This document shows, piece after piece, positions 52,419 through 61,642 of a DNA stretch of 64,000 nucleotides. Made by a program: the position numbers and the translations under genes. The stretch lies in NCBI GenBank assembly GCA_965207705.1, contig OZ242292.1, positions 186,001 to 250,000 on the forward strand, in the 5' to 3' direction. The DNA comes from JAAOII01 sp965207705. Its GTDB lineage: Bacteria > Pseudomonadota > Gammaproteobacteria > CBDBNL01 > JAAOII01. Below the pieces are notes generated by a model. That model saw nothing but the letters and a program-made list of their open reading frames with translations, did no database searches and was not told the origin of the DNA. Within the stretch, counting starts at the first letter, position 1. Every line of letters starts with the position of its first letter.

Positions 52419-55418
52419 TTAACGTTGGCGCCGTTGAGGAAGGAAGCCGTTGGGGGTGCAGTTAAGGGCTGGGTATTGGGAAGCAGTTCCGAAGTCCCAA
52501 GTATCTGAGCCGTCAGCACACATTGTTGTCCAAGTTGAATAAATGCCAGTAGCTTCAGTGGGAGTTTGCAACGCACTAGTGGTTTGGGATAAACCATAAC
52601 TGCCACCATCTGATGGGCCCATGATAGTGACAGAGTTATCCCAATAGGAGTTGGGAGTCATGGTGTCAGTATCCCCATTACCCACTAGACCGCCGACACT
52701 AGCACCAGTCCCAATAACGGCTCCACCTGCCGCATAAGATGACGTGATGGTGGCTCTACCCCCAAAACCAACCAGACCGCCGACGTCAGAACTCCCGCTG
52801 ACGGAGCCACCTGCCGCATAAGATGATGTGATGGTGGCACCAAGCCCACCCCCAACCAGACCGCCGACAGAATTACCAGTCCCTCTGACGGAGCCACCTG
52901 CCGCATAAGATGAAGTGATGGTGGAATCCCTCCCAAAACCAACCAGACCGCCGACACTAGCACCCCCACTAACATCCCCACCTGCCGCATAAGATGACGT
53001 GATGCGGATATTACCATTCACACCCCCACCCCCAACCAGACCGCCGACATGACTATCCCCACTAACATCCCCACCTGCCGCATAAGATGACGTGATGATG
53101 GATAGAAACCCATAACCAACCAGACCGCCGACTCTATCACCAGTCCCGCTAACATCCCCACCTGCCGCATAAGATGACGTGATGCGGGAGCCCGCCCCAA
53201 AACCAACCAGACCGCCGACACTGTCATCCCCGCTGATGGCCCCACCTGCCGCATAAGATGACGTGATTTCAGCTCTCTCCCCAAAACCAACCAGACCGCC
53301 GACACTGTCATCCCCGCTGATGGCCCCACCTGCCGCATAAGATGAAGTGATGTTGGAATCCCTCCCAAAACCAACCAGACCGCCGGCATTATTGCCAGAG
53401 GCAGTAACCGCTCCCTCTGCAGAACTATTGATAATCATCGCTCTCCGCGCATAACCAACCAGCAGACCTACATTACGTCCGCCGCCGCTAATATTGCCAG
53501 AACGGATATGAATATTACGTAGAATAGAAGTAGAGCTGATTGCCCCAAACAAACCAGCTGCATTGTCATAACTGCCATCATGGTTTGTTATAGTAAGGTC
53601 GTTGATTGTGTGATTATTGCCATCAAAAATCGCATTGAATAATTCAGTTGTGGGGGTGCAAGTGCCAGAACCACTAAGGGTAGGACACCTACTAATTGGC
53701 TGCCAGTTAGTATAAGTGGCAAGGTATATATCAGCAATCAGCTCATAGCCATTGCATGCTGTTACATCCTCTCCAACCGTGGTGCCATTGCCGCAGCCGT
53801 TGGCATTGCCAACACCCCCTGCACTGCTTTTGAAACTAGTGCCTAACAGATTATGACGACTCTGGTTAAGTTGCTGTGCCGTAGCAATCTCTATTAGTCC
53901 ATTGCCGTTAGCATCCACATCCGCAAAATTATTTTTCCCATCTCCATCATAGTCGTCATTAACAAGGATGTTGCGAATGGTGGGCGGCGCTCCTTCCTTG
54001 CCTTCATCGGGACCGCTTAATATCAAACTAACAGTAAAGTCGTAGCTTTCTTCTTCCGTTAGTCCGCTTATGTTGTGTTGAACTATTTCATTGGCGTCTA
54101 TTTTAGGACTGTCTGTTATTAGAGAGGACTCTTCTGGATTACCAGTACCGCTTACTTGGTAGCTTATACTAATGCTTTCTATTTGCGCATCAGGATTATT
54201 CCATCTAAGAGTTACATAATCGACGCCTGAAATTCCATATAACCCTGTAACTGCAAAGGGATTAGTCGTTGCGGTTGCGCTAACAGATTGCGCCTCAACT
54301 TCTTTGCTGGCATCAGTATCCCTCAATATCAAACTAACAGTGAAGATATAGGATTGTCCGTTGGTTAAGCCGGTTATAGTTTCTTCCACATTTGTGGCGC
54401 CTGAAGTTATTTGGCTGCTGCTTATCATCATGGGCGCATCATTAGTACCAGTCCTTTTGTAGCTTATATCAATACTGGCTATTCGCACATCAGGATTATT
54501 AGGATTATTCCAGCTAATAGTTACATTGCCAGCGCCAGCAGTCGCTCGTAATTCTGAAACCGCAAAGGCAGACAAAGCGTCATCAGTAGGGAAGGCATCC
54601 GTATTATCTCCAACTCCGTCACCATCTGTATCTACGCTCTCATTAGGGTCGGACGGGAAAGCATCCGTATTATTACCAACTCCGTCATTATCTGTATCAG
54701 TATCTTCTGTGGCGTTGCGAGGGAAGACATCCACATCATCATTGACATTATCTCCATCTTCATCAAGCTCAAGAGGATCGGTATCCGCATATTCGTCTCC
54801 ATCAAGGTTGGGACCAATTAGGAGAGTTCTCTTTCTTGCCATTACACTTTTACCCTCATCAGCGCCTCCCAACTCCAAGGCGACATTAAAGGTGTAGTTT
54901 GCCCCATTGGTTAAATTAGGTATCATTTTGGTTACGTTTGCATTCGGGCGGATGCTATTGCTGTCTGTTATTGCTGTTATGTTTATCTGCTTTTCAACGC
55001 TACCAGCAGCGGTGTTTCGGTAGATTATACTAATTTGAGTAATATTTACATTAGGGTTACTCCATGTAAGAGTGGCGTTGTTGGTATCTGGAATAACCCG
55101 TAAATTTGATACACTAATTGGATCCTCTCTTGGTGGCACGACATCGTCGTCGCCTCCATTCCCTCCTGGTGCGCCACCGCCGCCACCGCCGCCAGCGCAG
55201 GCAGCAAGGAAAACCATAAGGGAGCTCATAATAAGAATCGCGCCAATACGTTTTATTCTTGCAGTGAACCTCAGAGAGAATATTCTGGCTGCATCTATGA
55301 TGGGAGCGATGGGGCTTATTTCAATAGAAATCGGGGGCGTCTCACTTTGTGGATTGCCTTGTAGGTTGCCTTGTGAGTTGCGCTGTTGTGTAGCGGTTGT
55401 TAGCATAGTGTTTCTCAT
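52419..55418 (-). CDS. GLUG-repeat surface lipoprotein, paralogue 2
   Basis: The protein has 999 residues and the same plan as paralogue 1: extension, lipobox FLAAC, poly-Gly, fibronectin-III-like units, thrombospondin-3 repeats (DTDNDGVGNNTDAFPSDPNE), the DANGNGLIEIATAQQLN module, then about 10 GLUG repeats, ending NGFLPQRRQR. The first ~200 residues are almost identical to paralogue 1 and the later parts diverge in repeat number and order. At residue 55, where paralogues 1 and 3 have Met (a potential start), this copy has Ile, so the long start must be used here. It is surface-exposed if the lipobox functions as predicted. Confidence 0.82.
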   Translation of the reverse strand: MRNTMLTTATQQRNSQGNLQGNPQSETPPISIEISPIAPIIDAARIFSLRFTARIKRIGAILIMSSLMVFLAACAGGGGGGGAPGGNGGDDDVVPPREDPISVSNLRVIPDTNNATLTWSNPNVNITQISIIYRNTAAGSVEKQINITAITDSNSIRPNANVTKMIPNLTNGANYTFNVALELGGADEGKSVMARKRTLLIGPNLDGDEYADTDPLELDEDGDNVNDDVDVFPRNATEDTDTDNDGVGNNTDAFPSDPNESVDTDGDGVGDNTDAFPTDDALSAFAVSELRATAGAGNVTISWNNPNNPDVRIASIDISYKRTGTNDAPMMISSSQITSGATNVEETITGLTNGQSYIFTVSLILRDTDASKEVEAQSVSATATTNPFAVTGLYGISGVDYVTLRWNNPDAQIESISISYQVSGTGNPEESSLITDSPKIDANEIVQHNISGLTEEESYDFTVSLILSGPDEGKEGAPPTIRNILVNDDYDGDGKNNFADVDANGNGLIEIATAQQLNQSRHNLLGTSFKSSAGGVGNANGCGNGTTVGEDVTACNGYELIADIYLATYTNWQPISRCPTLSGSGTCTPTTELFNAIFDGNNHTINDLTITNHDGSYDNAAGLFGAISSTSILRNIHIRSGNISGGGRNVGLLVGYARRAMIINSSAEGAVTASGNNAGGLVGFGRDSNITSSYAAGGAISGDDSVGGLVGFGERAEITSSYAAGGAISGDDSVGGLVGFGAGSRITSSYAAGGDVSGTGDRVGGLVGYGFLSIITSSYAAGGDVSGDSHVGGLVGGGGVNGNIRITSSYAAGGDVSGGASVGGLVGFGRDSTITSSYAAGGSVRGTGNSVGGLVGGGLGATITSSYAAGGSVSGSSDVGGLVGFGGRATITSSYAAGGAVIGTGASVGGLVGNGDTDTMTPNSYWDNSVTIMGPSDGGSYGLSQTTSALQTPTEATGIYSTWTTMCADGSDTWDFGTASQYPALNCTPNGFLPQRRQR

Positions 55419-55657
55419 AATAAATGTCCTTGTGGTGTAACAATTGTTTTAATAAAAATATTATATGAAATAATTAGAAATAATTAACAATAATTCAATT
55501 AAAATCAACATTATTCATAATTTTTATCATCGCATGTTGTAGGGGCGGAGGCATACATGAACCCCGCTTGTATTCATCCCCCCTTGCTCCGCCCGCAAGA
55601 TGCCTAACGCTTGCGATGCACCATCGGTATGCTCGCAATACCCCCCGCTTGATGATA
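55419..55657. repeat. Shared upstream region of GLUG paralogue 2
   Basis: Same promoter-proximal block as 52211-52418. The hairpin here has an enlarged loop (stem GGGCGGAG near 55543, closing CTCCGCCC near 55590) with an insert that itself contains an ATGAACC/GTATTCAT-like sequence. Confidence 0.7.
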
Positions 55658-58600
55658 TTAACGTTGGCGCAGATGCTGTTGAGCAGGTAAGCCGTTAGGA
55701 GTGCATCTAAGGGCAGGATAGTCGGAAGCAGTGCCGAAGTTCCATGTCAGAGTAGTGCCATCAGCGCACGTACCTGCCACCCAAGTTGCATAAATATCAT
55801 CTGCTCCCGCTTTCAATTCATCAGTGGTTTTAGCTTCGCTTTTACCAACGACACTGCCTTCTGTTATGCCGCTCTTATCGCTGTCCCAATAGGAGAACGT
55901 AATGATGGCATTAAACCCATCACCAACCAGACCGCCGACTTCATTACCATCCCCGCTGACAGCCCCACCTGCCGCATAAGATGACATGATGGTGGCATCA
56001 GACCCATTACCAACCAGACCGCCGACATTATTACCAATCAGATCGAGGTCAGTATCACCAATCCCACTTACAGCCCCACCTGCCGCATAAGATGAGGTGA
56101 TGGTGGCATTAAACCCATCACCAACCAGACCGCCGACATTATCATCCCCGATGACAGCCCCACCTGCTGCATAAGATGACGTGATGGTGGCTTCCTGCCC
56201 CCAACCAACCAGACCACCGACATAATCATTAGTCCCATTGACTGTGCCACCTGCTGCATAAGATGACGTGATGGTGGCGCTAGCCCCCCGACCAACCAGA
56301 CCGCCGACATCAAAACCCCCTCTGACATCAAAACCCCCGCTGACATCCCCACCTGCCGCATAAGATGACGTGATGTTGGCACTATCCCCATCACCAACCA
56401 GACCGCCGACACTATTAGCAGTCCCACTAACATTCCCACCTGCTGCATAAGATGACGTGATGGTGGCAAACCGCCCATTACCAACCAGACCGCCGACTCT
56501 CTCATTCCCGCTAACATTCCCACCTGCTGCATAAGATGACGTGATGGTGGCAAACCGCCCATCACCAACCAGACCGCCGACATCATTGCCAGAGGCAGTA
56601 ACCGCTCCCTCTGCAGAACTATTGATAATCATTGCTCCCGCCGCATGACCAACCAGCAGCCCTACACTATCTTCCCCGCCGATAAGGTTGGCAGAACGGA
56701 TATGAATATTACGTAGAATAGAATCAGAACTGATTGCCCCAAACAAGCCAGCTGCATGGGCATAACTGCCAGGAGGGTTTGTTATAGTAAGGTCGTTGAT
56801 TGTGTGATTATTGCCATCAAAAGTCGCATTAAATAATCCATTTACAGGAGTGCAATCAGAAGCACTGGTTGTACACCCACCAATTGGCAGCCAGTTAGTA
56901 TAAGCAGTAAGGGATATATCCTGTGTAAGCTCATAGCCGTTGCATGCTGTGATGCCGTCCTGCCCGCCACAACCTGCACTATCGCCAGCGTCTGTATCGC
57001 TTATCTTGAAGCTACTACCCTGCAGATTATGGCGGATTTGGTTAAATTGCTGTGCCGTGGCAATCTCTATTAGCCCATTGCCGTTAGTATCAATATCTTC
57101 ATCAGAATCACGGCAGCCATCACCATCCTTATCTGTGGTTGCATCCGAAGTCCAGCCAGTTAATCCACCTACTCCATCACAAGCATCCGCATTATCACCA
57201 ACTGTGTCGCCATCTGTATCTACGCTCTCATTAGGGTCGGACGGGAAAGCATCCGTATTATTACCAACTCCATCACTATCTGTATCAGTATCTTCTGTGG
57301 GGTCTTCTGGAAAAGCATCCGCATTATCTCCAACTGTGTCGCCATCTGTATCTACGCTCTCAGTGGGGTCGAGCGGGAAAGCATCCGAATTATCTCCAAC
57401 TGTGTCATTATCTGTATCAGTATCTTCTGTGGGATTTAGCGGTAAATCGTCAGCTGTATCCAAAGTGCCATCATTATCATCGTCTGTATCTATTATGTCT
57501 GGCACACCATCACGGTCAGAGTCGGAATTAGGGTGGCAGGTGAGGACTGGGTATTGAGTAGAATTACCAAAATACCAGGCAGGTTTGTTAGTTCCTGGAC
57601 ACAAACTAGTCCACATAGCATAAATGCCAGTAGCGTGGACGGGCGCTTGTAATTCACTGGTGGTTTTAGGTAAGCCATGATTGTTTCCTGCTGAAGGTAT
57701 GATAGTGACAGCGTCATCCCAATAGGAAGCGGTGACTTCAGTTGGCACCCCACCCCCAACCAGAGCGCCGACTTCAATCCTCCCGCTGACAGCCCCACCT
57801 GCTGCATAAGATGACGTGATGGTGGAATCCCTCCCAAAACCAACCAGACCGCCGACAACAGTATCCCCCCCAACATTCCCACCTGCCGCATAAGATGACG
57901 TGATGTTGGAGAACTCCCCCTGACCAACCAGACCGCCGACACTATTAGCCCCGCTGACGGAACCACCTGCTGCATAAGATGACGTGATGTTGGAACTCGT
58001 CCCCCGACCAACCAGACCGCCGACATTATTATTCCCGCTGACAGAGCCACCTGCCGCATAAGATGACATGATGGTGGCCTGCTGCCCAACACCAACCAGA
58101 CCGCCGACAAAATCACCCCCGCTGATGACATCACCACCTGCCGCATAAGATGACGTAATGGTGGAATCCCTCCCAGAACCAACCAGACCGCCGACATCAT
58201 TGCCAGTCCCACTAACATCCCCACCTGCCGCATAAGATGACGTGATTTCAGCGAACCGCCCATCACCAACCAGACCGCCGACTCTACTACCAGAGGCATT
58301 AACCGCTCCCTCTGCAGAACTATTGATAATCATCGCTCCCCGCGCATAACCAACCAGCAGACCTACATTAGTTCCCCCGCCGATAAGGTTGCCAGAACGG
58401 ATATGAATATTACGTAGAACAGAATCAGAACTGATTGCCCCAAACAAACCAGCTGCATTGTCATAACTGCCATCATGGTTTGTTATAGTAAGGTCGTTGA
58501 TTGTGTGACTATTGCCATCAAAAGTCGCATTAAATAATTTGTTTACAGGAGTGCAATCAGAAGCACTGGTTGTACACCTACCGATTGGCTGCCAGTTGGC

Positions 58601-61417
58601 ATAGTCGGCAAGAGATATATCAGCAATCAGCTCATAGCCATTGCATTCTGTGATATCTCCCCCATTGCCGCAGCCGTTATCATCACCGACACCTCCAGCA
58701 CTACTTTTGAAACTGCTGCCTAACAGATTATGACGACTCTGGTTAAGTTGTTGCGCCGTAGCAATCTCTATCAGTCCATCGCCGTCAGCATCCACATCCA
58801 CAAAATTATCAAAAGCATCACCATCATAGTTGTCATTAACAAGGATGTTGCGAATGGAGGGCGCCGCTCCTTCCTTGCCAGCATCGGGGTCGCCTAATAT
58901 CAAACTAACAGTAAAGTCGTAGCTTACTCCTCCTGTCATTAGTCCGCTTATGTTGTGTTGAACTGTTTCATTGGCGTCTATTTTAGGACTGTCTGTTATT
59001 GTAGTAGTAACTTGTGTATTATTAGTCCCGCTTACTTGGTAGCTTATACTAATCCTTTCTATTTGCGCATCAGGATTAGTCCAGCTAAGAGTTACATAAT
59101 CGGCGCCAGCAACCCCATATAACCCTGTAACTGCGAAGGGATTAGGAGTTGCGCTGATAGATTGCGCCGGTCCTACCATGCCGGCATTAGGGTCTATCAA
59201 TGTCAAACTAACAGTGAAGGTATAGGATTGTCCGTTGGTTAAGCCGGTTATAGTTTCTTCCACATTTGTGGCGCCTGAAGTTATTTGCCTGCTGCTTATC
59301 GTCATGGGCGCATCATTAGTGCCAGTCCTTTTGTAGCTTATATCAATACTGGCTATTCGCACATCAGGATTATTAGGATTATTCCAGCTAATAGTTACAT
59401 TGCCAGCGCCAGCAGTCGCTCGTAATTCTGAAACCACAAAGGCAGACAAAGCGTCATCAGTAGGGAAGGCATCCGTATTATTTCCAACTCCGTCACCATC
59501 TGTATCAGTATCTTCTGTGGGATTTAGCGGTAAAGCGTCAGCTGTATCCAAAGTGCCATCATTGTCATCGTCTGTATCTATTATGTCTGGCACACCATCA
59601 CGGTCAGAGTCGGAATTAGGGTGGCAGGTGAGAACTGGGTATTGAGTAGAATTACCAAAATACCAGACAGGTCTATTAGTCCCAGGACACAAACCAGCCC
59701 AAGTTGCATAAATGCCAGTAGCGTGGGCGGGGGCTTGTAATTCAGCAGTGGATCTAGATGAACCATAACTGCCTGCTGTTGCCCCGCTGATAGTGACAGC
59801 GTCATCCCAATAGGATGCGGTGATAGTGGTGTTATCATTCCCCTGGCCAACCAGACCACCTAATTCACTAGCCCCGTTCACAGCCATACTAACAGCATAA
59901 GACGAGTTGACAGTCGCCTCCTCCCCATAGCCAACCAGACCGCCGATTCTATCACTCCCGCTCACAGCCATGCTAACAGCATAAGACGATGTGATGGCGC
60001 TATTATACCCATTACCAACCAGACCACCGATACTATGATTCAAGTTCGTACTGACATCGCTATTACCATGAACATTCTCGCTCTCAGCATAAGACGATGT
60101 AATGGTCGCGAGCCAGCCGCCACCAACCAGACCGCCGACTTCTCTAGTCCCGCTCACATTCCCGCTCTTAGCAAAAGACGATATGATGTTTGCACGCTGC
60201 CCCAAACCAACCAGACCGCCGACATCAGCACTATCCCCTCTCACAATACCGCTCTCAGCAGAAGACAAAGTAATGGTCGCATCATCTCCAGTACCAATCA
60301 GACCGCCGATTCTATCGCCAGTCCCGCTCACAGTCCCACTAACAGCATGAGACGACGTGATGTTAGCATAATACCCAGAACCAACCAGACCGCCGACATC
60401 ATCACCCCCACTGACAGTATTGATATTAGCAGAAGATCCCGTGATGGTAGCATTATACCCCCAACCAACTAGACCGCCAACTTCGCTAACCCCGCTCACA
60501 GTATCGCCAGTCGCAGAAGATCCCGTGATAGTCGAACCAATTCCAAAACCAACCAGACCGCCGACAATTCTACCAGTGACATCAAGCTCTCCTTCTACGG
60601 AACTATCTCTAATTGTTGCTTCCCGCGCATAACCAACCAACATGCCAACACCATTAGCACTGCCATTAATGCTGGCGGAACGGATGTTGATATTGCGCAG
60701 AACAGAATCAGGGCTGATTGCTCCAAACAGACCCGATCCATTGACGGATGTGCCAGCAGGGTTTATTATAGTAAGATTGCTGATAGTATTATCATTCCCG
60801 TGAAACGTAGCGTTGAATAACACTGTAGTATTTGTACAAGCGAAAACGATCGGATCATAAGTGGGACAGTTACCGATTGGCTGCCAGTCGGCATAGCCAG
60901 CAAGGGATATATCATTACTAAGCTCATAGCCGTTGCATGCTGTGATGCCGTCCTGACCGCCACAGCCGTTGGTATCGCCAGTGTCTGTAGCATTTATCTT
61001 TAAGCTACTACCCTGCAGATTATAGCGGGTTTGGTTAAGTTGCTGCGCCGTAGTAATCTCTATTAGTCCATCGCCATCAGCATCCACATCCACATTATTC
61101 CTAACTCCATCACCATCTATATCTACGCTCTGTGCACCGCCATCGCCTCCGCCATTCCCACCGCCAGCGCCATTCCCACCACCTCCGCCGCCAGCGCAGG
61201 CAGCAAGGAAAACCATAAGGGCGCTCATAATAAGAATCGCGCCAATACGTTTCATTCTTGCAGTGAACCTCAGAGAGAATATTCTGGCTGCATCTATGAT
61301 GGGAGCGATGGGGCTTGTTTCAATAGAAATCGGGGGTGTCTCACTTTGTGGATTGCCTTGTGGATTGCCTTGTGAGTTGCGCTGTTGTATAGCGGTTGTT
61401 AGCATAGTGTTTCTCAT
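55658..61417 (-). CDS. GLUG-repeat surface lipoprotein, giant paralogue 3
   Basis: The protein has 1919 residues. After the shared extension, lipobox and Gly-rich stretch it carries three cycles of an entry module (DGDGLIEI-T/A-TAQQLNQ...NATFHGN/DGN...) followed by a GLUG block. The first block is diverged (ITGSSATGDTVSG, ITSSYAVSMAVSG); the second and third use SSYAAGG. Between them are thrombospondin-3 runs (DTDDDNDGTLDTADALPLNPTEDTDTD, with up to six repeats in the second) and fibronectin-III-like pairs. It ends NGLPAQQHLRQR. The structure suggests growth by fusion of whole modules from the smaller paralogues. It is probably an adhesin. Confidence 0.82.
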   Translation of the reverse strand: MRNTMLTTAIQQRNSQGNPQGNPQSETPPISIETSPIAPIIDAARIFSLRFTARMKRIGAILIMSALMVFLAACAGGGGGGNGAGGGNGGGDGGAQSVDIDGDGVRNNVDVDADGDGLIEITTAQQLNQTRYNLQGSSLKINATDTGDTNGCGGQDGITACNGYELSNDISLAGYADWQPIGNCPTYDPIVFACTNTTVLFNATFHGNDNTISNLTIINPAGTSVNGSGLFGAISPDSVLRNINIRSASINGSANGVGMLVGYAREATIRDSSVEGELDVTGRIVGGLVGFGIGSTITGSSATGDTVSGVSEVGGLVGWGYNATITGSSANINTVSGGDDVGGLVGSGYYANITSSHAVSGTVSGTGDRIGGLIGTGDDATITLSSAESGIVRGDSADVGGLVGLGQRANIISSFAKSGNVSGTREVGGLVGGGWLATITSSYAESENVHGNSDVSTNLNHSIGGLVGNGYNSAITSSYAVSMAVSGSDRIGGLVGYGEEATVNSSYAVSMAVNGASELGGLVGQGNDNTTITASYWDDAVTISGATAGSYGSSRSTAELQAPAHATGIYATWAGLCPGTNRPVWYFGNSTQYPVLTCHPNSDSDRDGVPDIIDTDDDNDGTLDTADALPLNPTEDTDTDGDGVGNNTDAFPTDDALSAFVVSELRATAGAGNVTISWNNPNNPDVRIASIDISYKRTGTNDAPMTISSRQITSGATNVEETITGLTNGQSYTFTVSLTLIDPNAGMVGPAQSISATPNPFAVTGLYGVAGADYVTLSWTNPDAQIERISISYQVSGTNNTQVTTTITDSPKIDANETVQHNISGLMTGGVSYDFTVSLILGDPDAGKEGAAPSIRNILVNDNYDGDAFDNFVDVDADGDGLIEIATAQQLNQSRHNLLGSSFKSSAGGVGDDNGCGNGGDITECNGYELIADISLADYANWQPIGRCTTSASDCTPVNKLFNATFDGNSHTINDLTITNHDGSYDNAAGLFGAISSDSVLRNIHIRSGNLIGGGTNVGLLVGYARGAMIINSSAEGAVNASGSRVGGLVGDGRFAEITSSYAAGGDVSGTGNDVGGLVGSGRDSTITSSYAAGGDVISGGDFVGGLVGVGQQATIMSSYAAGGSVSGNNNVGGLVGRGTSSNITSSYAAGGSVSGANSVGGLVGQGEFSNITSSYAAGGNVGGDTVVGGLVGFGRDSTITSSYAAGGAVSGRIEVGALVGGGVPTEVTASYWDDAVTIIPSAGNNHGLPKTTSELQAPVHATGIYAMWTSLCPGTNKPAWYFGNSTQYPVLTCHPNSDSDRDGVPDIIDTDDDNDGTLDTADDLPLNPTEDTDTDNDTVGDNSDAFPLDPTESVDTDGDTVGDNADAFPEDPTEDTDTDSDGVGNNTDAFPSDPNESVDTDGDTVGDNADACDGVGGLTGWTSDATTDKDGDGCRDSDEDIDTNGNGLIEIATAQQFNQIRHNLQGSSFKISDTDAGDSAGCGGQDGITACNGYELTQDISLTAYTNWLPIGGCTTSASDCTPVNGLFNATFDGNNHTINDLTITNPPGSYAHAAGLFGAISSDSILRNIHIRSANLIGGEDSVGLLVGHAAGAMIINSSAEGAVTASGNDVGGLVGDGRFATITSSYAAGGNVSGNERVGGLVGNGRFATITSSYAAGGNVSGTANSVGGLVGDGDSANITSSYAAGGDVSGGFDVRGGFDVGGLVGRGASATITSSYAAGGTVNGTNDYVGGLVGWGQEATITSSYAAGGAVIGDDNVGGLVGDGFNATITSSYAAGGAVSGIGDTDLDLIGNNVGGLVGNGSDATIMSSYAAGGAVSGDGNEVGGLVGDGFNAIITFSYWDSDKSGITEGSVVGKSEAKTTDELKAGADDIYATWVAGTCADGTTLTWNFGTASDYPALRCTPNGLPAQQHLRQR

Positions 61418-61642
61418 AATAAATGTCCTTGTGGTGTAACAATTGTTTTATTAAAATATTATATGAAATAATTAGCAATAATTAGCAATAATTCAATTAA
61501 AATCAACATTATTAATAATTTTTATCATCGCATGTTGTAGGGGCGGAGGCATACATGAGCCCCCCCTGGCTCCGCCCGCAAGATGCCTAACGCTTGCGAT
61601 GCACCATCAGTATGCTCGCAATATCTCCCCCGCTTGATGATA
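61418..61642. repeat. Shared upstream region of GLUG paralogue 3
   Basis: Third copy of the block seen at 52211 and 55419, with slight changes in the A/T tract. The hairpin (stem near 61541) has a loop of intermediate length. Confidence 0.7.

Noticed and set aside
56940..57557. Long plus-strand frames opposite the GLUG genes (also near 54526, 60035 and 63540)
   Set aside because: Ser/Pro-rich antisense readings of the Asp-rich thrombospondin-3 or GLUG repeats; no start context.
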